From: DYEP01 sp040755615 | Lineage (GTDB): Bacteria; Bacillota; Sulfobacillia; DUSP01; DYEP01 | Assembly: GCA_040755615.1 (NCBI GenBank) | Contig: JBFMAL010000015.1 | Coordinates: 1-62,041 of the forward strand | Direction of reading: 5' to 3' | Length of the DNA stretch: 62,041 bases | Part shown: piece by piece, positions 16,450 through 25,021 of the stretch | Position numbering within the stretch: the stretch's first letter is position 1 | Layout of the letters: every line of letters begins with the position of its first letter | Position numbers and translations under genes: made by a program | The notes under the pieces: model-generated | Told to the model about the DNA's origin: nothing | Database searches by the model: none | What the model saw: the letters and a program-made list of their open reading frames with translations, nothing else

Positions 16450-17549
16450 CAGTCGAAATGCCCCTCCTGAGCATTAACTATACGGACCACTCCCTGCCCG
16501 TCGGCCCATGCCAGGCGGCCGTTTCGAAGGTCTGCGCTCACCGCGTCCCTTTCATACCACATCAGGTCGCCTGATGCCGAGTAGACCCGAACACCTCGTG
16601 TCGATGTTACCACCAGAAATTCTTCAGCCCATGAAAGGTCGGTCACGGTCCCCCAGACTGTACGTCGCCACATCTCGCGGCCCAGGTTGTCCACACAAAT
16701 TACCTGTGTACTGTCGAACAGTTCGGGCCGGCCATAATACACTCTCTGACCGCCGACGGCGACCCCTCGGGCTCCGGCACACTGGCGCCTCCAAGCTATA
16801 TTTCCGGCAAAATCCAGCGCGGTAATGCCTTTCCGGGTTAGTAACACTACACCCGTTGCCGATACCTTAACGTCAAGCGGGATGTCCCATAGCGGTACCT
16901 GCCATCTGCGCTTACCGTCCACATGAAGGCTGAGCTCATACACTGCAACCTTTTCGTCCAGATCCAGCGTACATGCGACAAATCTCCCGGAATCACCCGA
17001 TGCATACAGAATGCACCCCGAGACGTCTGGTAATAACACCACGTTACCATTTACATCTGACAGTCCTACTGTTTCTTTCAATGAGCCGCCTTGCCTGACC
17101 AGTAAGATGGAATCATCAAGCGGATACACGTACTTGACGGCGGTGAAGTCCGCGCTCTGAGTGGGTCTTCGCAGGGATAGGACGCCGTTCTTCAACATCC
17201 ACATAGCGTCCCCCACAAACCCGAAGTCCCTCACCTCGTCAAGTCCATCATACTCCATAGACCGCTCATTCCGCAACGATAGCCGGCCGTCTTCGCTCAG
17301 CACTCCGAGGATCGTTCCGCCTTCGTCCTGGTAGCGTATTTTAAGCCTGGGGGGTTGAATTACATCGCCCGCCCTGGAACCGGGGACACGGCCATGAAAA
17401 AACCAAATTGCCAGGACGAGCAAAATGACGATCCATGGGTACCTGGCGGGGCCCCTCCGGGGCTTCGGAGAAATGTACCCCGCTTCCGAGAGCTGAAGCT
17501 TCCCCTGCTGTACAACAGGATCCCTGCCTATCTGATACAAGGGCCTCAC
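16449..17549 (-). CDS. Membrane-anchored beta-propeller-like protein of unknown function
   Basis: 366-aa protein not assigned to a known enzyme. A basic N-terminal region (about 1-37) is followed by one membrane segment (YPWIVILLVLAIWFFHG, about 38-54), then about 300 residues of short beta-rich repeats ending in aromatic-D/S-x-x-G patterns (GITALDFAGNIAWRRQ, VICVDNLGREMWRRT, VRVYSASGDLMWYERD). These resemble PQQ/WD-type blades, which suggests an extracytoplasmic scaffold of six to eight blades. The GTG start at 17549 has a weak ribosome site. It is coupled to the 122-aa membrane protein gene, and upstream lies the TPR gene. Confidence 0.65.
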   Translation of the reverse strand: MRPLYQIGRDPVVQQGKLQLSEAGYISPKPRRGPARYPWIVILLVLAIWFFHGRVPGSRAGDVIQPPRLKIRYQDEGGTILGVLSEDGRLSLRNERSMEYDGLDEVRDFGFVGDAMWMLKNGVLSLRRPTQSADFTAVKYVYPLDDSILLVRQGGSLKETVGLSDVNGNVVLLPDVSGCILYASGDSGRFVACTLDLDEKVAVYELSLHVDGKRRWQVPLWDIPLDVKVSATGVVLLTRKGITALDFAGNIAWRRQCAGARGVAVGGQRVYYGRPELFDSTQVICVDNLGREMWRRTVWGTVTDLSWAEEFLVVTSTRGVRVYSASGDLMWYERDAVSADLRNGRLAWADGQGVVRIVNAQEGHFD

Positions 17550-17640
17550 CGTCCCGGTAATTGGTCCTGTAAATATATTCCAGGCGGCGAGGTGTTTCCC
17601 TCTATTTTATTAAAAAATACGCCCCGTCGCTTCACCAGTT

Positions 17641-18153
17641 CTATTTCCGCTTTCTAACTATTCCGGTTAACCAGGCAAGGCACCCCAGGCGCTCTGAGTC
17701 CTGAGGGTCGAAAGGAGGCCTGTACCCGAGCTGGTATGCCTTCTTGATATACCGGACAGATTGATCGATCTTGCCGGTTTTCTTGCATACCGCAGCGAGG
17801 TTGTTATATGCCACGGCGTATTCTGGGTCTACTTCTATCGCCTTCCTGTAATACTCCTCGGCTTTCGCCCACTCTCCACGCTGAAAGTGCAAATTTCCCA
17901 TATTCGAGTAAGCGGGAGCGAAACCCGGAGCCATGGTGATAACCTTGGAGAACATAAAATGCGCCTCGTCGTACGCTCCAATGTGTGCGTGGACCACACC
18001 GAGCTTGTTTAATGCTTCCGCGTCGTCAGGCTTCATCTCTGTGCACCGGGTGAACAGCGTCCTGGCAAGGTCCAGATCCTTGTCCGCCAGGGCCTTCTGC
18101 GCCTGCTCAAAGATCTCTCTGTATTCTCTGTTATCGCCGTTGTCTTCGTTCAC
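17641..18153 (-). CDS. Tetratricopeptide-repeat protein
   Basis: About 170 aa, soluble, with three to four TPR units (KPDDAEALNKLGVVHAHIG, APGFAPAYSNMGNLHFQRG, DPEYAVAYNNLAAVCKKTG), followed by a C-terminal segment with a possible helix (CLAWLTGIV). TPR arrays mediate protein-protein contacts; the partner is unknown. The start is uncertain: a GTG at 18153 has GGGGG 6 nt upstream, but an ATG at 18216 behind GGGGAG would add 21 residues and run through a palindrome. It is transcribed divergently from yyaC. Confidence 0.75.
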   Translation of the reverse strand: MNEDNGDNREYREIFEQAQKALADKDLDLARTLFTRCTEMKPDDAEALNKLGVVHAHIGAYDEAHFMFSKVITMAPGFAPAYSNMGNLHFQRGEWAKAEEYYRKAIEVDPEYAVAYNNLAAVCKKTGKIDQSVRYIKKAYQLGYRPPFDPQDSERLGCLAWLTGIVRKRK

Positions 18154-18185
18154 GGTCATCCCCCGATTTGAGTTTTCGGAATATA

Positions 18186-18199
18186 ACTTATGTATAAGT
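18186..18199. repeat. 14-bp near-palindrome between TPR gene and yyaC
   Basis: ACTTATGTATAAGT has 6-bp perfect arms around a 2-bp centre. It lies in the divergent intergenic region (or the first codons of the TPR gene if the upstream start is used). It looks like an operator half-site pair; the binding protein is unknown. Confidence 0.5.
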
Positions 18200-18226
18200 T
18201 GAAGATAATCCTTCATATGACTCCCC

Positions 18227-18256
18227 GCATAATCCCATCGCGCACTTCGTATACTC
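18227..18256 (+). promoter_or_regulatory. Candidate forespore (sigma-F/G type) promoter for yyaC
   Basis: GCATA (18227-18231), an 18-bp spacer, and TATACTC (18250-18256) resemble the -35 and -10 of forespore sigma factors, and the downstream gene belongs to a sporulation family. The match at -10 is partial, so this is tentative. Confidence 0.4.
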
Positions 18257-18292
18257 TTAAGGGTTTGGGGTTTTGAAGTCGGGGGGACTGAA

Positions 18293-18898
18293 GTGGTGGA
18301 CCAGAGCAATCAAGTGGAAAGGCCTAAGCTGCTCCGCGTATCCATAAGCGACCCGCTGTGCGTGGAGCGCCTGGCTAACGGCGTGGCCGACCTCGTGACG
18401 GAATGCAGACGGGAGACGGCCGTGCTGCTGTGTATCGGCAGCGACCGTTCTACCGGCGATTCTCTCGGTCCCCTGGTGGGCAGCAACATGTCCAAAAGAC
18501 CCATCGCAGGTCTTTACGTCCTTGGGACTTTAGATAATCCTGTGCACGCGGGCAACCTCTGCGAGGCGTTGGAACGGCTGAACTCGACGCGGCCAGACAG
18601 CTTGGTGATAGCGGTGGACGCATCCTTGGGCAAACTGGAGCAGGTGGGAACAGTGAGCCTGGGACGTGGAGCCCTGAAGCCGGGTGCAGGAGTAAACAAG
18701 GAACTCCCTCTGGTCGGACATATGTTTCTCACAGGGACAGTGAACGTGGGCGGGTTCATGGAATACATGGTGTTGCAGAACACGCGCCTTTCGACAGTGA
18801 TGAAAATGGCCGAGGCGATCTCGGCCGCTTTGTACTTGGGTCTGACCAGGTCTGCCGCAAAACCCGAAGGCAGGTTTTGGTTAGCCGGGAAGGCGTGA
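18293..18898 (+). CDS. yyaC: Sporulation protein YyaC (spore-protease-like fold)
   Basis: 201-aa protein of the YyaC family, related in fold to the germination protease GPR and to hydrogenase maturation proteases. The core shows CIGSDRSTGDSLGPLVG (about 60-76), DNPVHAGN, VIAVDASLG and PLVGHMFLTGTVNVGG. It is linked to endospore formation, with precise substrates unknown. It starts at a GTG at 18293 with GGGGGG 6-12 nt upstream. It is convergent with ykuS (stops 18 bp overlapped) and divergent from the TPR gene. It supports a spore-forming host. Confidence 0.92.
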   Translation: MVDQSNQVERPKLLRVSISDPLCVERLANGVADLVTECRRETAVLLCIGSDRSTGDSLGPLVGSNMSKRPIAGLYVLGTLDNPVHAGNLCEALERLNSTRPDSLVIAVDASLGKLEQVGTVSLGRGALKPGAGVNKELPLVGHMFLTGTVNVGGFMEYMVLQNTRLSTVMKMAEAISAALYLGLTRSAAKPEGRFWLAGKA

Positions 18899-19126
18899 CT
18901 TGATCTCCTGTGATATTGACTCTGGAGTACGCCCTTCCGCGTTGATTACCGGCGCATTGGTCAGCCGAACGTCCATCTCGAGGAAGTCCTTGTCCATGCC
19001 TCCCACTACCACACAGTCCGCGGTGGTCCAGCTCTTGTCTTCCAGGTTCACCACGCGGTATCCTTCTTCCCTCAAGCGCGCCGCAACCGGGCCAAGCCCC
19101 GCCTCTACCGCCACAGTACGCAACAC
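18881..19126 (-). CDS. UPF0180 / YkuS-like small protein
   Basis: 81-aa protein matching the UPF0180 family (YkuS): IAVE-like start (RTVAVEAGLGPVAARLREEG), the central CVVVGGMDKDFLEM and the closing APVINAEGRTPESISQEI. Function unknown. The GTG at 19126 is preceded by AGGGGTGA. Its 3' end overlaps the convergent yyaC gene by 18 bp. The phosphoribosyltransferase gene ends 32 bp upstream. Confidence 0.8.
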   Translation of the reverse strand: MLRTVAVEAGLGPVAARLREEGYRVVNLEDKSWTTADCVVVGGMDKDFLEMDVRLTNAPVINAEGRTPESISQEIKSRLPG

Positions 19127-19158
19127 GTATCACCCCTTAAATAGTGTGGGCAGGTACG

Positions 19159-19797
19159 CTATGCGTTATCCGAAAAACCTGAGAGAATCTCCTTCACTTC
19201 TTCATCTGAAGTCTGGGTGAAATCGATATAGTACTGCCCGACGGAATAAAACAGCGTCGTATCTATGAGCGCGACGACCTCGTCCGCGACCTTTCTTAGC
19301 TTTTTCAGTGTATCGCTGGGGCCGACCGGTACAGCAACCACCAGCCGTGCTGGGTTCAGAGTTTTGGTCCAGTCAGCAGCCGCCAGCATGGTGTAGCCTG
19401 TCGCCACGCCGTCGTCCACAAGGATCGCTGTCCGGCCATTTAGACTGCCGGGCAGAGGAGCAGCCCCGTATTCTCGCGCGCGCCTTTGCATCTCCTGCAT
19501 GGCGCGGCTCCGTTCTCTCTCGAGGTAGGCATCATCAGCTCCGGTAAGCCTGGCAAGCCTTTCGTCAACATACATGTTGCCGCCGGGTCCCACTGCCCCG
19601 ATAGCCAGTTCTTCGTTGGCGGGCGCTCCAAGTTTCCTGGGGGTAACCAGGTACAGCTTACAGCTCAACGCTTTGGCCACCTGCGCGCCCACGACAAGGC
19701 CCCCTCTGGGAATAGCCAGTACCAGCGGGTTTTTCAGGTTAAGCGAGGCCAGCTTTTGTGCAAGGTGCGATCCGGCATCTACTCTGTCACGAAACAC
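19159..19797 (-). CDS. Phosphoribosyltransferase-domain protein
   Basis: 212-aa type I phosphoribosyltransferase fold. The PRPP-binding loop is ILVDDGVATGYTMLAA (about 126-141), preceded by the family's AIPRGGLVVGAQVAKAL and followed by VAVPVGPSDTLKKL. Members of this subgroup are annotated only as phosphoribosyltransferases; nucleobase specificity is not evident and a regulatory role is possible. The GTG at 19797 follows AAGGGGGATC. It overlaps the upstream lipid-kinase gene by 11 bp. Confidence 0.85.
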   Translation of the reverse strand: MFRDRVDAGSHLAQKLASLNLKNPLVLAIPRGGLVVGAQVAKALSCKLYLVTPRKLGAPANEELAIGAVGPGGNMYVDERLARLTGADDAYLERERSRAMQEMQRRAREYGAAPLPGSLNGRTAILVDDGVATGYTMLAAADWTKTLNPARLVVAVPVGPSDTLKKLRKVADEVVALIDTTLFYSVGQYYIDFTQTSDEEVKEILSGFSDNA

Positions 19798-20665
19798 CTG
19801 GATCCCCCTTCGGTGCGATTACTCGTAAGCAGCCTGCAGCCACTGTAAACACTGCGGGTAGGTGACCGACGATCTCCCCGTCTGCCTGTATCGCCAGAGC
19901 GGTCTCCGATCTGATCTCTACCCGGGCCGCCTTGTACGTGCTGACTTTATTATGACTGATGTGCCTCCCTGAATATACCAGCGGAAGCATGGCCAGTGTC
20001 TCAGCCTTCGTAAGGTTGCCCGCTACGCAGATCCCGAATTCACCGTCGTCCGGTCTTGCATGGGGTACCATCTTCATGCCGGCAGCGTAGTAGGGCGTGT
20101 TCCCTATGGCCACAACCAGTATGCGTTCGCGTATTACATCCCCGTCAAGCGCGATCTCTACCGGAACCGGGTCATATCGACTGAGCATCTTAAGGACTCC
20201 GAGGATGTAAGTGAGTGGTCCACCGATCTTTCTCTCGCTGGAGTTTACCTCTTGCGCAACCTCCGCGTCAAACCCCACGCCCGATACGTTCAGAAAGTAT
20301 CGGCCGTCAACCATGCCGAGGTCGATCACCCTGGTGCACCCAGACGAAATGAGTCTTACGGCCCGATGTGGAGAGAAGGGGATCCCGAGCGACCTGGCAA
20401 AGTCGTTCCCCTTACCCGCTGGAATGACGCCGAGGGCAGTCCCGGTACAGGCGAGTCCGTTGGCCACTTCATGTACCGTACCGTCCCCTCCTACCGCGAC
20501 TACCAGGGGAATTCCTTCTTTGGCCGCAAGCCGCGCGATTTCCGTTGCGTGCATCGGTGCATCGGTAAAGACGTATCTTTCTTTGCAGATTTCCTGCACC
20601 GCCTTAAATGCCCTGAGTGCTCGTCCGCGTCCCGCTACCGGGTTTACCACATAGAGTGCTTCCAC
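19787..20665 (-). CDS. YegS/BmrU-type lipid kinase (diacylglycerol kinase family)
   Basis: 292-aa soluble kinase with the catalytic domain signature VVAVGGDGTVHEVANGL (about 57-73) and IPAGKGNDFARSLGIP, plus the C-terminal beta-sandwich domain. It likely phosphorylates diacylglycerol or a related lipid at the membrane, feeding phosphatidic acid back to phospholipid synthesis. The starting residues MEALYVVNPVAGRGRA are typical. It lies about 90 bp after the bactofilin gene, past a terminator, so it may have its own promoter. Confidence 0.9.
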   Translation of the reverse strand: MEALYVVNPVAGRGRALRAFKAVQEICKERYVFTDAPMHATEIARLAAKEGIPLVVAVGGDGTVHEVANGLACTGTALGVIPAGKGNDFARSLGIPFSPHRAVRLISSGCTRVIDLGMVDGRYFLNVSGVGFDAEVAQEVNSSERKIGGPLTYILGVLKMLSRYDPVPVEIALDGDVIRERILVVAIGNTPYYAAGMKMVPHARPDDGEFGICVAGNLTKAETLAMLPLVYSGRHISHNKVSTYKAARVEIRSETALAIQADGEIVGHLPAVFTVAAGCLRVIAPKGDPGVS

Positions 20666-20717
20666 AGGCCTGTCTTCCTTTCCCGGTCCTGTGAGGTGGT
20701 TTGCGCAGCCAAAGACA

Positions 20718-20744
20718 AAAGACCCGTACTGAGATCGGGTCTTT
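20718..20744 (-). terminator. Terminator downstream of the bactofilin gene
   Basis: A 9-bp stem AAAGACCCG / CGGGTCTTT with a 9-nt loop, followed on the minus strand by TTTTGTCTTT. It starts 12 bp beyond the bactofilin stop. Confidence 0.85.
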
Positions 20745-20755
20745 ACGAGTAGACG

Positions 20756-21139
20756 TCAGTCTTTCTTCTTTTCCGCCGGGCTCTCTCGTACCATGCTGCT
20801 TGTTCCCTGGAAAGTAGCGCCTTCAATCACCACGAGCGCTCCCACCTTGACATCGCCAAACAGCTTGCCTGTCTGCGTGATCTCGAGTTTGCCCTCTGCG
20901 GTTACATTCCCGCGGAGCGTGCCAGCGACTGTAACGTGCCGTGCCTTCACACTTGCTTCCACTGTAGCACCCTGGCCTATCACCAGATCCCCGGAGCTTT
21001 CGATTTCGCCGTTTACCTTTCCATCAATACGGACACCCGAAGATGAGATGATCGTACCCCGGAGTTCGGCGTCTTTACCGACTATCGTCTCTACTTTCTC
21101 AGGGTTGGCCACTGCTTTACCTTCCTTTCGCCCGAACAT
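20756..21139 (-). CDS. Bactofilin (CcmA/BacA family)
   Basis: 127-aa cytoskeletal protein that self-assembles into filaments, often scaffolding cell-wall enzymes at curved or polar sites. The central beta-helix is built of short repeats ending in IDG, VIGQG, VTVAGT and LEITQTG, flanked by an unstructured N-terminus (MFGRKEGKAVANPEK) and a charged C-terminus. Start ATG 21139 follows GTGGGGGG; a GTG at 21151 is less likely. It lies 51 bp downstream of a membrane M23 peptidase, a pairing repeatedly seen for bactofilins and their peptidases. Confidence 0.93.
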   Translation of the reverse strand: MFGRKEGKAVANPEKVETIVGKDAELRGTIISSSGVRIDGKVNGEIESSGDLVIGQGATVEASVKARHVTVAGTLRGNVTAEGKLEITQTGKLFGDVKVGALVVIEGATFQGTSSMVRESPAEKKKD

Positions 21140-21190
21140 TGTTCCCCCCACCTATTGCCCAGGTTTGGCACCGCCGCAGGTCGCGAGCAG

Positions 21191-22156
21191 CTACTGCTCT
21201 GATGTCATGAACTGCTTGGGATTTACACGGATTCCGTTAACCCACACTTCGTAGTGTACGTGCGGGCCGGTGGTCCTTCCGGTCAGCCCGACGAGGGCGA
21301 TCAATTGGCCCTTCTTGACCTTCTGGCCGACCTCCACCAGGTTCTTGGCGTTATGGCTGTACAACGTGGTATACCCGTAGCCGTGGTCAATCATTACCGT
21401 ACGCCCGTAGGAGCTTTTGTATCCTGAGAAGATGACAATGCCATCCCCCGTAGCAAAAATGGGTGAACCATACGGCGCCGCCACATCAACTCCGTAATGA
21501 TAATCATAGCCGGAGCCAAACGGGTTCCTCCTGTATCCAAAGCCCGAGCTGATATACCCGCTCGCGGGCCAGAGTGACGGGTATGCAGCAAGCATGGCTT
21601 GTCTCTCAACCAGAGCTTCTTTAAGCTGCACCAGGCTGTTCTGCTGTACGGGCAGCTGCTCCCTGATCTCCTGCAGTGTCCCGAGTATTCCTGTGGGTTT
21701 CGGACCAAGTTCGTTGTCCAGCTCGGTAAGGCTCAGCCCTCTGTCAGCGGACAAGTTCAGAATCCCTCTGGACGCAAGCCTGGTCCCCGCAATGCTCACG
21801 GCAGGGGTAGTAGACTTCGAGCTCCCTGGTTTCTCAGCTGTGAGCAAGTCCCTTACCTGTCTGTCCAGTTCCTGAATACGCTTCATGTCCTTAAGTAGTG
21901 CTGCCGCCTCTCGGGACAGGTACTCCATCTCAGTCCTCTGCTGCACAGTCACGACGCGGAGGTAATGAAGCTCGTCCATATTCTTTAGCATGCCAGAATA
22001 GGAGACGCCGAACCAGGTGAGCGCGGCGCTGAATACTATTGCAAAACAGAGCAGTGCCCGGAGCCACGACCAGCTCAGCCTGAAGACCCGCGTCCTGCCG
22101 TCTGAATGGGGGATCAACATGAGCGTAAAACTGCCCTTTCGGTGGTCCCGGTTCAA
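21191..22156 (-). CDS. Membrane-anchored M23 metallopeptidase
   Basis: 321-aa peptidoglycan endopeptidase. A short cytosolic N-terminus precedes one membrane helix (ALLCFAIVFSAALTWFGV, about 35-52), a coiled-coil stalk (about 60-105 and 150-190), and the M23 domain with zinc ligands in YHYGVDVAAPYG and GPHVHYEVWVNG and the GGYGN-like YGRTVMIDHGYGYTTLYSH. Start TTG 22156 is preceded 8 nt upstream by eight G. It is probably cotranscribed with the bactofilin gene, and the bactofilin could position it. Together they suggest localised wall remodelling; this is inference. Confidence 0.92.
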   Translation of the reverse strand: MNRDHRKGSFTLMLIPHSDGRTRVFRLSWSWLRALLCFAIVFSAALTWFGVSYSGMLKNMDELHYLRVVTVQQRTEMEYLSREAAALLKDMKRIQELDRQVRDLLTAEKPGSSKSTTPAVSIAGTRLASRGILNLSADRGLSLTELDNELGPKPTGILGTLQEIREQLPVQQNSLVQLKEALVERQAMLAAYPSLWPASGYISSGFGYRRNPFGSGYDYHYGVDVAAPYGSPIFATGDGIVIFSGYKSSYGRTVMIDHGYGYTTLYSHNAKNLVEVGQKVKKGQLIALVGLTGRTTGPHVHYEVWVNGIRVNPKQFMTSEQ

Positions 22157-22447
22157 CTGGCTACCCCCCCCTTGAAATACGATGTGTCCTCTCAGAAAGT
22201 CCTAACCGCGGGTAGTTTGAGCTTTCGGAAGACGCATCTCAGGTTTTTCTCGATTTCCCTAAACGGATGCATGCGAAATTCTACGTTTTTGTGTCTGTGC
22301 GGCTGTTACGGAGGGATAAATCGTGCTATCAGCACCGTCACCGCACTTTCGATGCGGGGTGGTGTTCATTCGTGCCGCTCAATTGTGGCTCCCATGCCCA
22401 TTTCCGCGAGCTTTCGCACAACAAACTCTCCCACTTAGCCGTCCTCG

Positions 22448-23000
22448 AGTCATCTGCGCTGACCAAGCTCTGGGTGCTTGACCTTGATCCAGCCATACCG
22501 CTTCTTATGTCCTGCTACTCTTCCCTGGGTAGACCTGCTGATTAGGTCTCCAGCATCACCCAATGGGCGAGGACCCTCAGAAACGACAGGGTACTCGCTT
22601 CACTCTCCGGCTTTGCATTGGGACCTTCTACGACTTCATGGACCGCCTGTGGCAGGAACCTCTCAAAAGAGGCGACCCGAACGGCTGATCAAAGAGCGCT
22701 TTGCCCGTTGCTTCGTGGACCAGCCCATCTCCCTCGGGCTCATCGGTGACGGCACTTCACTCCGTGCCGCAACCAGTCCCTACGGAGTGAAGGTCTGTGA
22801 CTGCCACAAACGGGGCATCTACCGCTGCTCATGCCCCCGGCGCCACCCAGACGCTGACGTCACGTGGGGTTGAATAGCTATCGCGAAGAGTTCTACTACC
22901 TCTACGAACTCGTCGCTTCAAACAGCCCCGCGGACCCCCCCTCTTCCTTTCCGTCGCTCAGGCTCCCCGCAACCACTCCGAGCTTGGCGTCATCGCGCTC
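22448..23000 (+). pseudogene. Frameshifted DDE transposase remnant
   Basis: Pieces of one transposase lie in order across three frames. The first is LDLDPAIPLLMSCYSSLGRPA with an in-frame stop at about 22543. A second frame has GTFYDFMDRLWQEPLKRGD from 22620. A third has LIKERFARCFVDQPISLGL, then GDGTSLRAATSPYGVKVCDC and RRHPDADVTWG ending at TGA 22873. A one-base loss there shifts SYREEFYYLYELVASNSPAD (from 22876) into another frame. The GDGT aspartate and the CDC/DPDA-x-WG-x-(N/D)SYRE motifs are typical of a large clostridial transposase family. No terminal repeats were identified. The flanks 22157-22447 and 23001-23314 hold no gene. Confidence 0.75.
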
Positions 23001-23314
23001 GCGCAGCACAACCGAACAGTACACCTTCTAAAACCTCATCTTGATGAGCCTGGTTCCCTATGCCCTTTTCAAGAAGGAGCGCACTCGTTCATGAGCCTCG
23101 GTTCCTGACGACCTAGAGGGTCAGCATGACTCCTCAATCACATGCTTCGGCTTCTATTCCTTCGTCTTCCCAGGGAGTTTCTGGGTGTTTCCGAAAGCAC
23201 TCATACAATGCCGGCCCCGAAAGGCGGCCTTAAACCCTTTCCGGTAGATCTGTATTTTTCAACTTCGTGGTCAAAATTTCCTTCAAGTATGTTCAATAAT
23301 CTTGTCCGGATTGA

Positions 23315-23809
23315 TCAGTTTTCCATTGCCTGCCTGATAGCCATCTTCTCTTCATCAGTAAGCACATACGTAGACTTACTGTTCTTCACTGGTTTTGCGT
23401 AAGCGCGGGACTCGTCCCTGCCGTAAAGGCTGCTTAAGACCACACCGTTCCCTTCCGCATCCAGGAAGGCTGCCGCGTAACTCAGGTCGCTGCCTGTATC
23501 GGGAAAGGCATTGTACCTGACAACAGCCACTTTGCTGATATTGCGTTTGCTCGCCTCCCGAAGGGCCGCCAGCTCCTGTGAAAGCCTGATGATCTCCTTC
23601 TCTGCAATCTCGAGCGATCTGCCCAGACGCAGCAGCATGCCTTCAAGATCCAGGTTGTCCCTGCCCTTCAGCAGCGTAGAGAACTTGCTACTCAAGCGGG
23701 ACCATTTCCGCAGGCTGGCTGCCAGGAGCACGATGACGAGCAGATTGAACAAGGCGACAAAAGCCAGGATTTCAGCAAGGTAAACATCAACTAGTTCTGA
23801 CAGGTTCAT
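23315..23809 (-). CDS. DUF4446 membrane-anchored coiled-coil protein
   Basis: 164-aa protein with one N-terminal membrane helix (ILAFVALFNLLVIVLLAASL, about 14-33), a coiled-coil region (about 40-90), and a C-terminal domain carrying VVRYNAFPDTGSDLSYAAAFLD, the hallmark of DUF4446 (Bacillus YyaB-like). The family is commonly encoded between parB and the aminotransferase near the origin in spore-formers; function unknown. The ATG at 23809 follows GGAGTGA. It lies 51 bp after the aminotransferase gene. Confidence 0.87.
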   Translation of the reverse strand: MNLSELVDVYLAEILAFVALFNLLVIVLLAASLRKWSRLSSKFSTLLKGRDNLDLEGMLLRLGRSLEIAEKEIIRLSQELAALREASKRNISKVAVVRYNAFPDTGSDLSYAAAFLDAEGNGVVLSSLYGRDESRAYAKPVKNSKSTYVLTDEEKMAIRQAMEN

Positions 23810-23860
23810 CAGGTCACTCCACCTTCGTGCATTATAGCTTGTCCAAAGAGATATGCGTAA

Positions 23861-25006
23861 TTATCTGGTTCTTTCGTCGGCGATCTCCTGAAGTGCGGCC
23901 AGGAAATCATCGATTTCTTCGAGGGATGTAAAGTACCCCGGGCTGACTCTCACCGAGCCCCGCCCGGCGTTTCCCATCGCAGCGTGTACCCAAGGAGCAC
24001 AGTGAAGCCCGGCGCGCACCGCGATGCTGTAGGCCTGATCCAGTATGTAAGCTACCTCCTGGGGCTCGATGCCGTCCAGGTTAAACGAGGCGGTACATAC
24101 CCTTGGGGAGTCTGCTAAATGAACGCTGACTCCCTCTATTGATCTGAGCCCGCGTATAAGGCGGGCCGCGAGTTCCGTCTCGACTGCCGAGATCTTCTCC
24201 AGCCCCTTTTCGGTCAGGAAATCGAGCCCGGCTCCAAGGCCCACAATTCCCACACTGTTGACTGTTCCCGCCTCGTGCCTTTCGGGATAGGCTGTAGGCT
24301 GTCGTTCTTCTTCGGAGTGCGTCCCGGTGCCCCCTTCCATCAGCGGGGCCACGTCCAGGCCTTTTCTGATGTAGAGTCCGCCTGTTCCCGGTGGCCCAAG
24401 CAGACCCTTGTGTCCTGGAAACGCCAGCATGTCTATGCACATCTCGTTAACGTCTATGGGGATGTGACCGGCGGTCTGTGCTGCATCCACGAGGAACGCG
24501 ATATCTAGTTCGCGCAGGAGCCGCCCCACTTCTTTGATAGGGTTTATCGTACCGGTCACGTTGCACGCATGAGTGAGTACTACGAGCCTGGTGTTTTTCT
24601 TGAGTGCGCGGCGAATATCTTCCGGGTCCACGCAGCCGCTCGCGGCTCCGGGGACGATGGTGATTTCCACTGCCCGCTCCTGCCTAAGCTTTGTAAGCGG
24701 CCGCGAGACAGCGTTATGCTCCATGTCCGAGGTGATTACATGGTCTCCCTCGCGCAGGTATCCCAAGATAGCCAGATTCAGCGCATGGGTGGCGTTGAGC
24801 GTGAATACCACGCGGTCGCTTTCCCGGACCCCAAAAAAGGTGGCCAGCTTTTCGCGAACCGCAAGCACTTTCCGGCCCGCTTCAATCGACATTGAGTGCC
24901 CGCCCCTGCCTGGGTTTGCAGCCCATTCTCTGAGGAAAGCCGCCATTGCTCGGGGCACACTATCCGGTTTTGGCCAGGATGTTGCGGCATTGTCGAGGTA
25001 TATCAA
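23861..25006 (-). CDS. Class V PLP aminotransferase (cysteine-desulfurase-like, EF2568 group)
   Basis: 381-aa fold type I PLP enzyme. The N-terminal MIYLDNAATSWPKP is diagnostic of the group; DAAQTAGH carries the PLP-pairing Asp, and the Schiff-base lysine lies in AFPGHKGLLGPPGTGGLY (about 205). It resembles SufS/IscS relatives but the reaction is unproven: it may desulfurate cysteine or selenocysteine. Start TTG 25006 is preceded by GGAGGG. A parS site overlaps its leader, 16 bp upstream of the start, between it and parB. Confidence 0.88.
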   Translation of the reverse strand: MIYLDNAATSWPKPDSVPRAMAAFLREWAANPGRGGHSMSIEAGRKVLAVREKLATFFGVRESDRVVFTLNATHALNLAILGYLREGDHVITSDMEHNAVSRPLTKLRQERAVEITIVPGAASGCVDPEDIRRALKKNTRLVVLTHACNVTGTINPIKEVGRLLRELDIAFLVDAAQTAGHIPIDVNEMCIDMLAFPGHKGLLGPPGTGGLYIRKGLDVAPLMEGGTGTHSEEERQPTAYPERHEAGTVNSVGIVGLGAGLDFLTEKGLEKISAVETELAARLIRGLRSIEGVSVHLADSPRVCTASFNLDGIEPQEVAYILDQAYSIAVRAGLHCAPWVHAAMGNAGRGSVRVSPGYFTSLEEIDDFLAALQEIADERTR

Positions 25007-25021
25007 TTCTGTACCCTCCAG

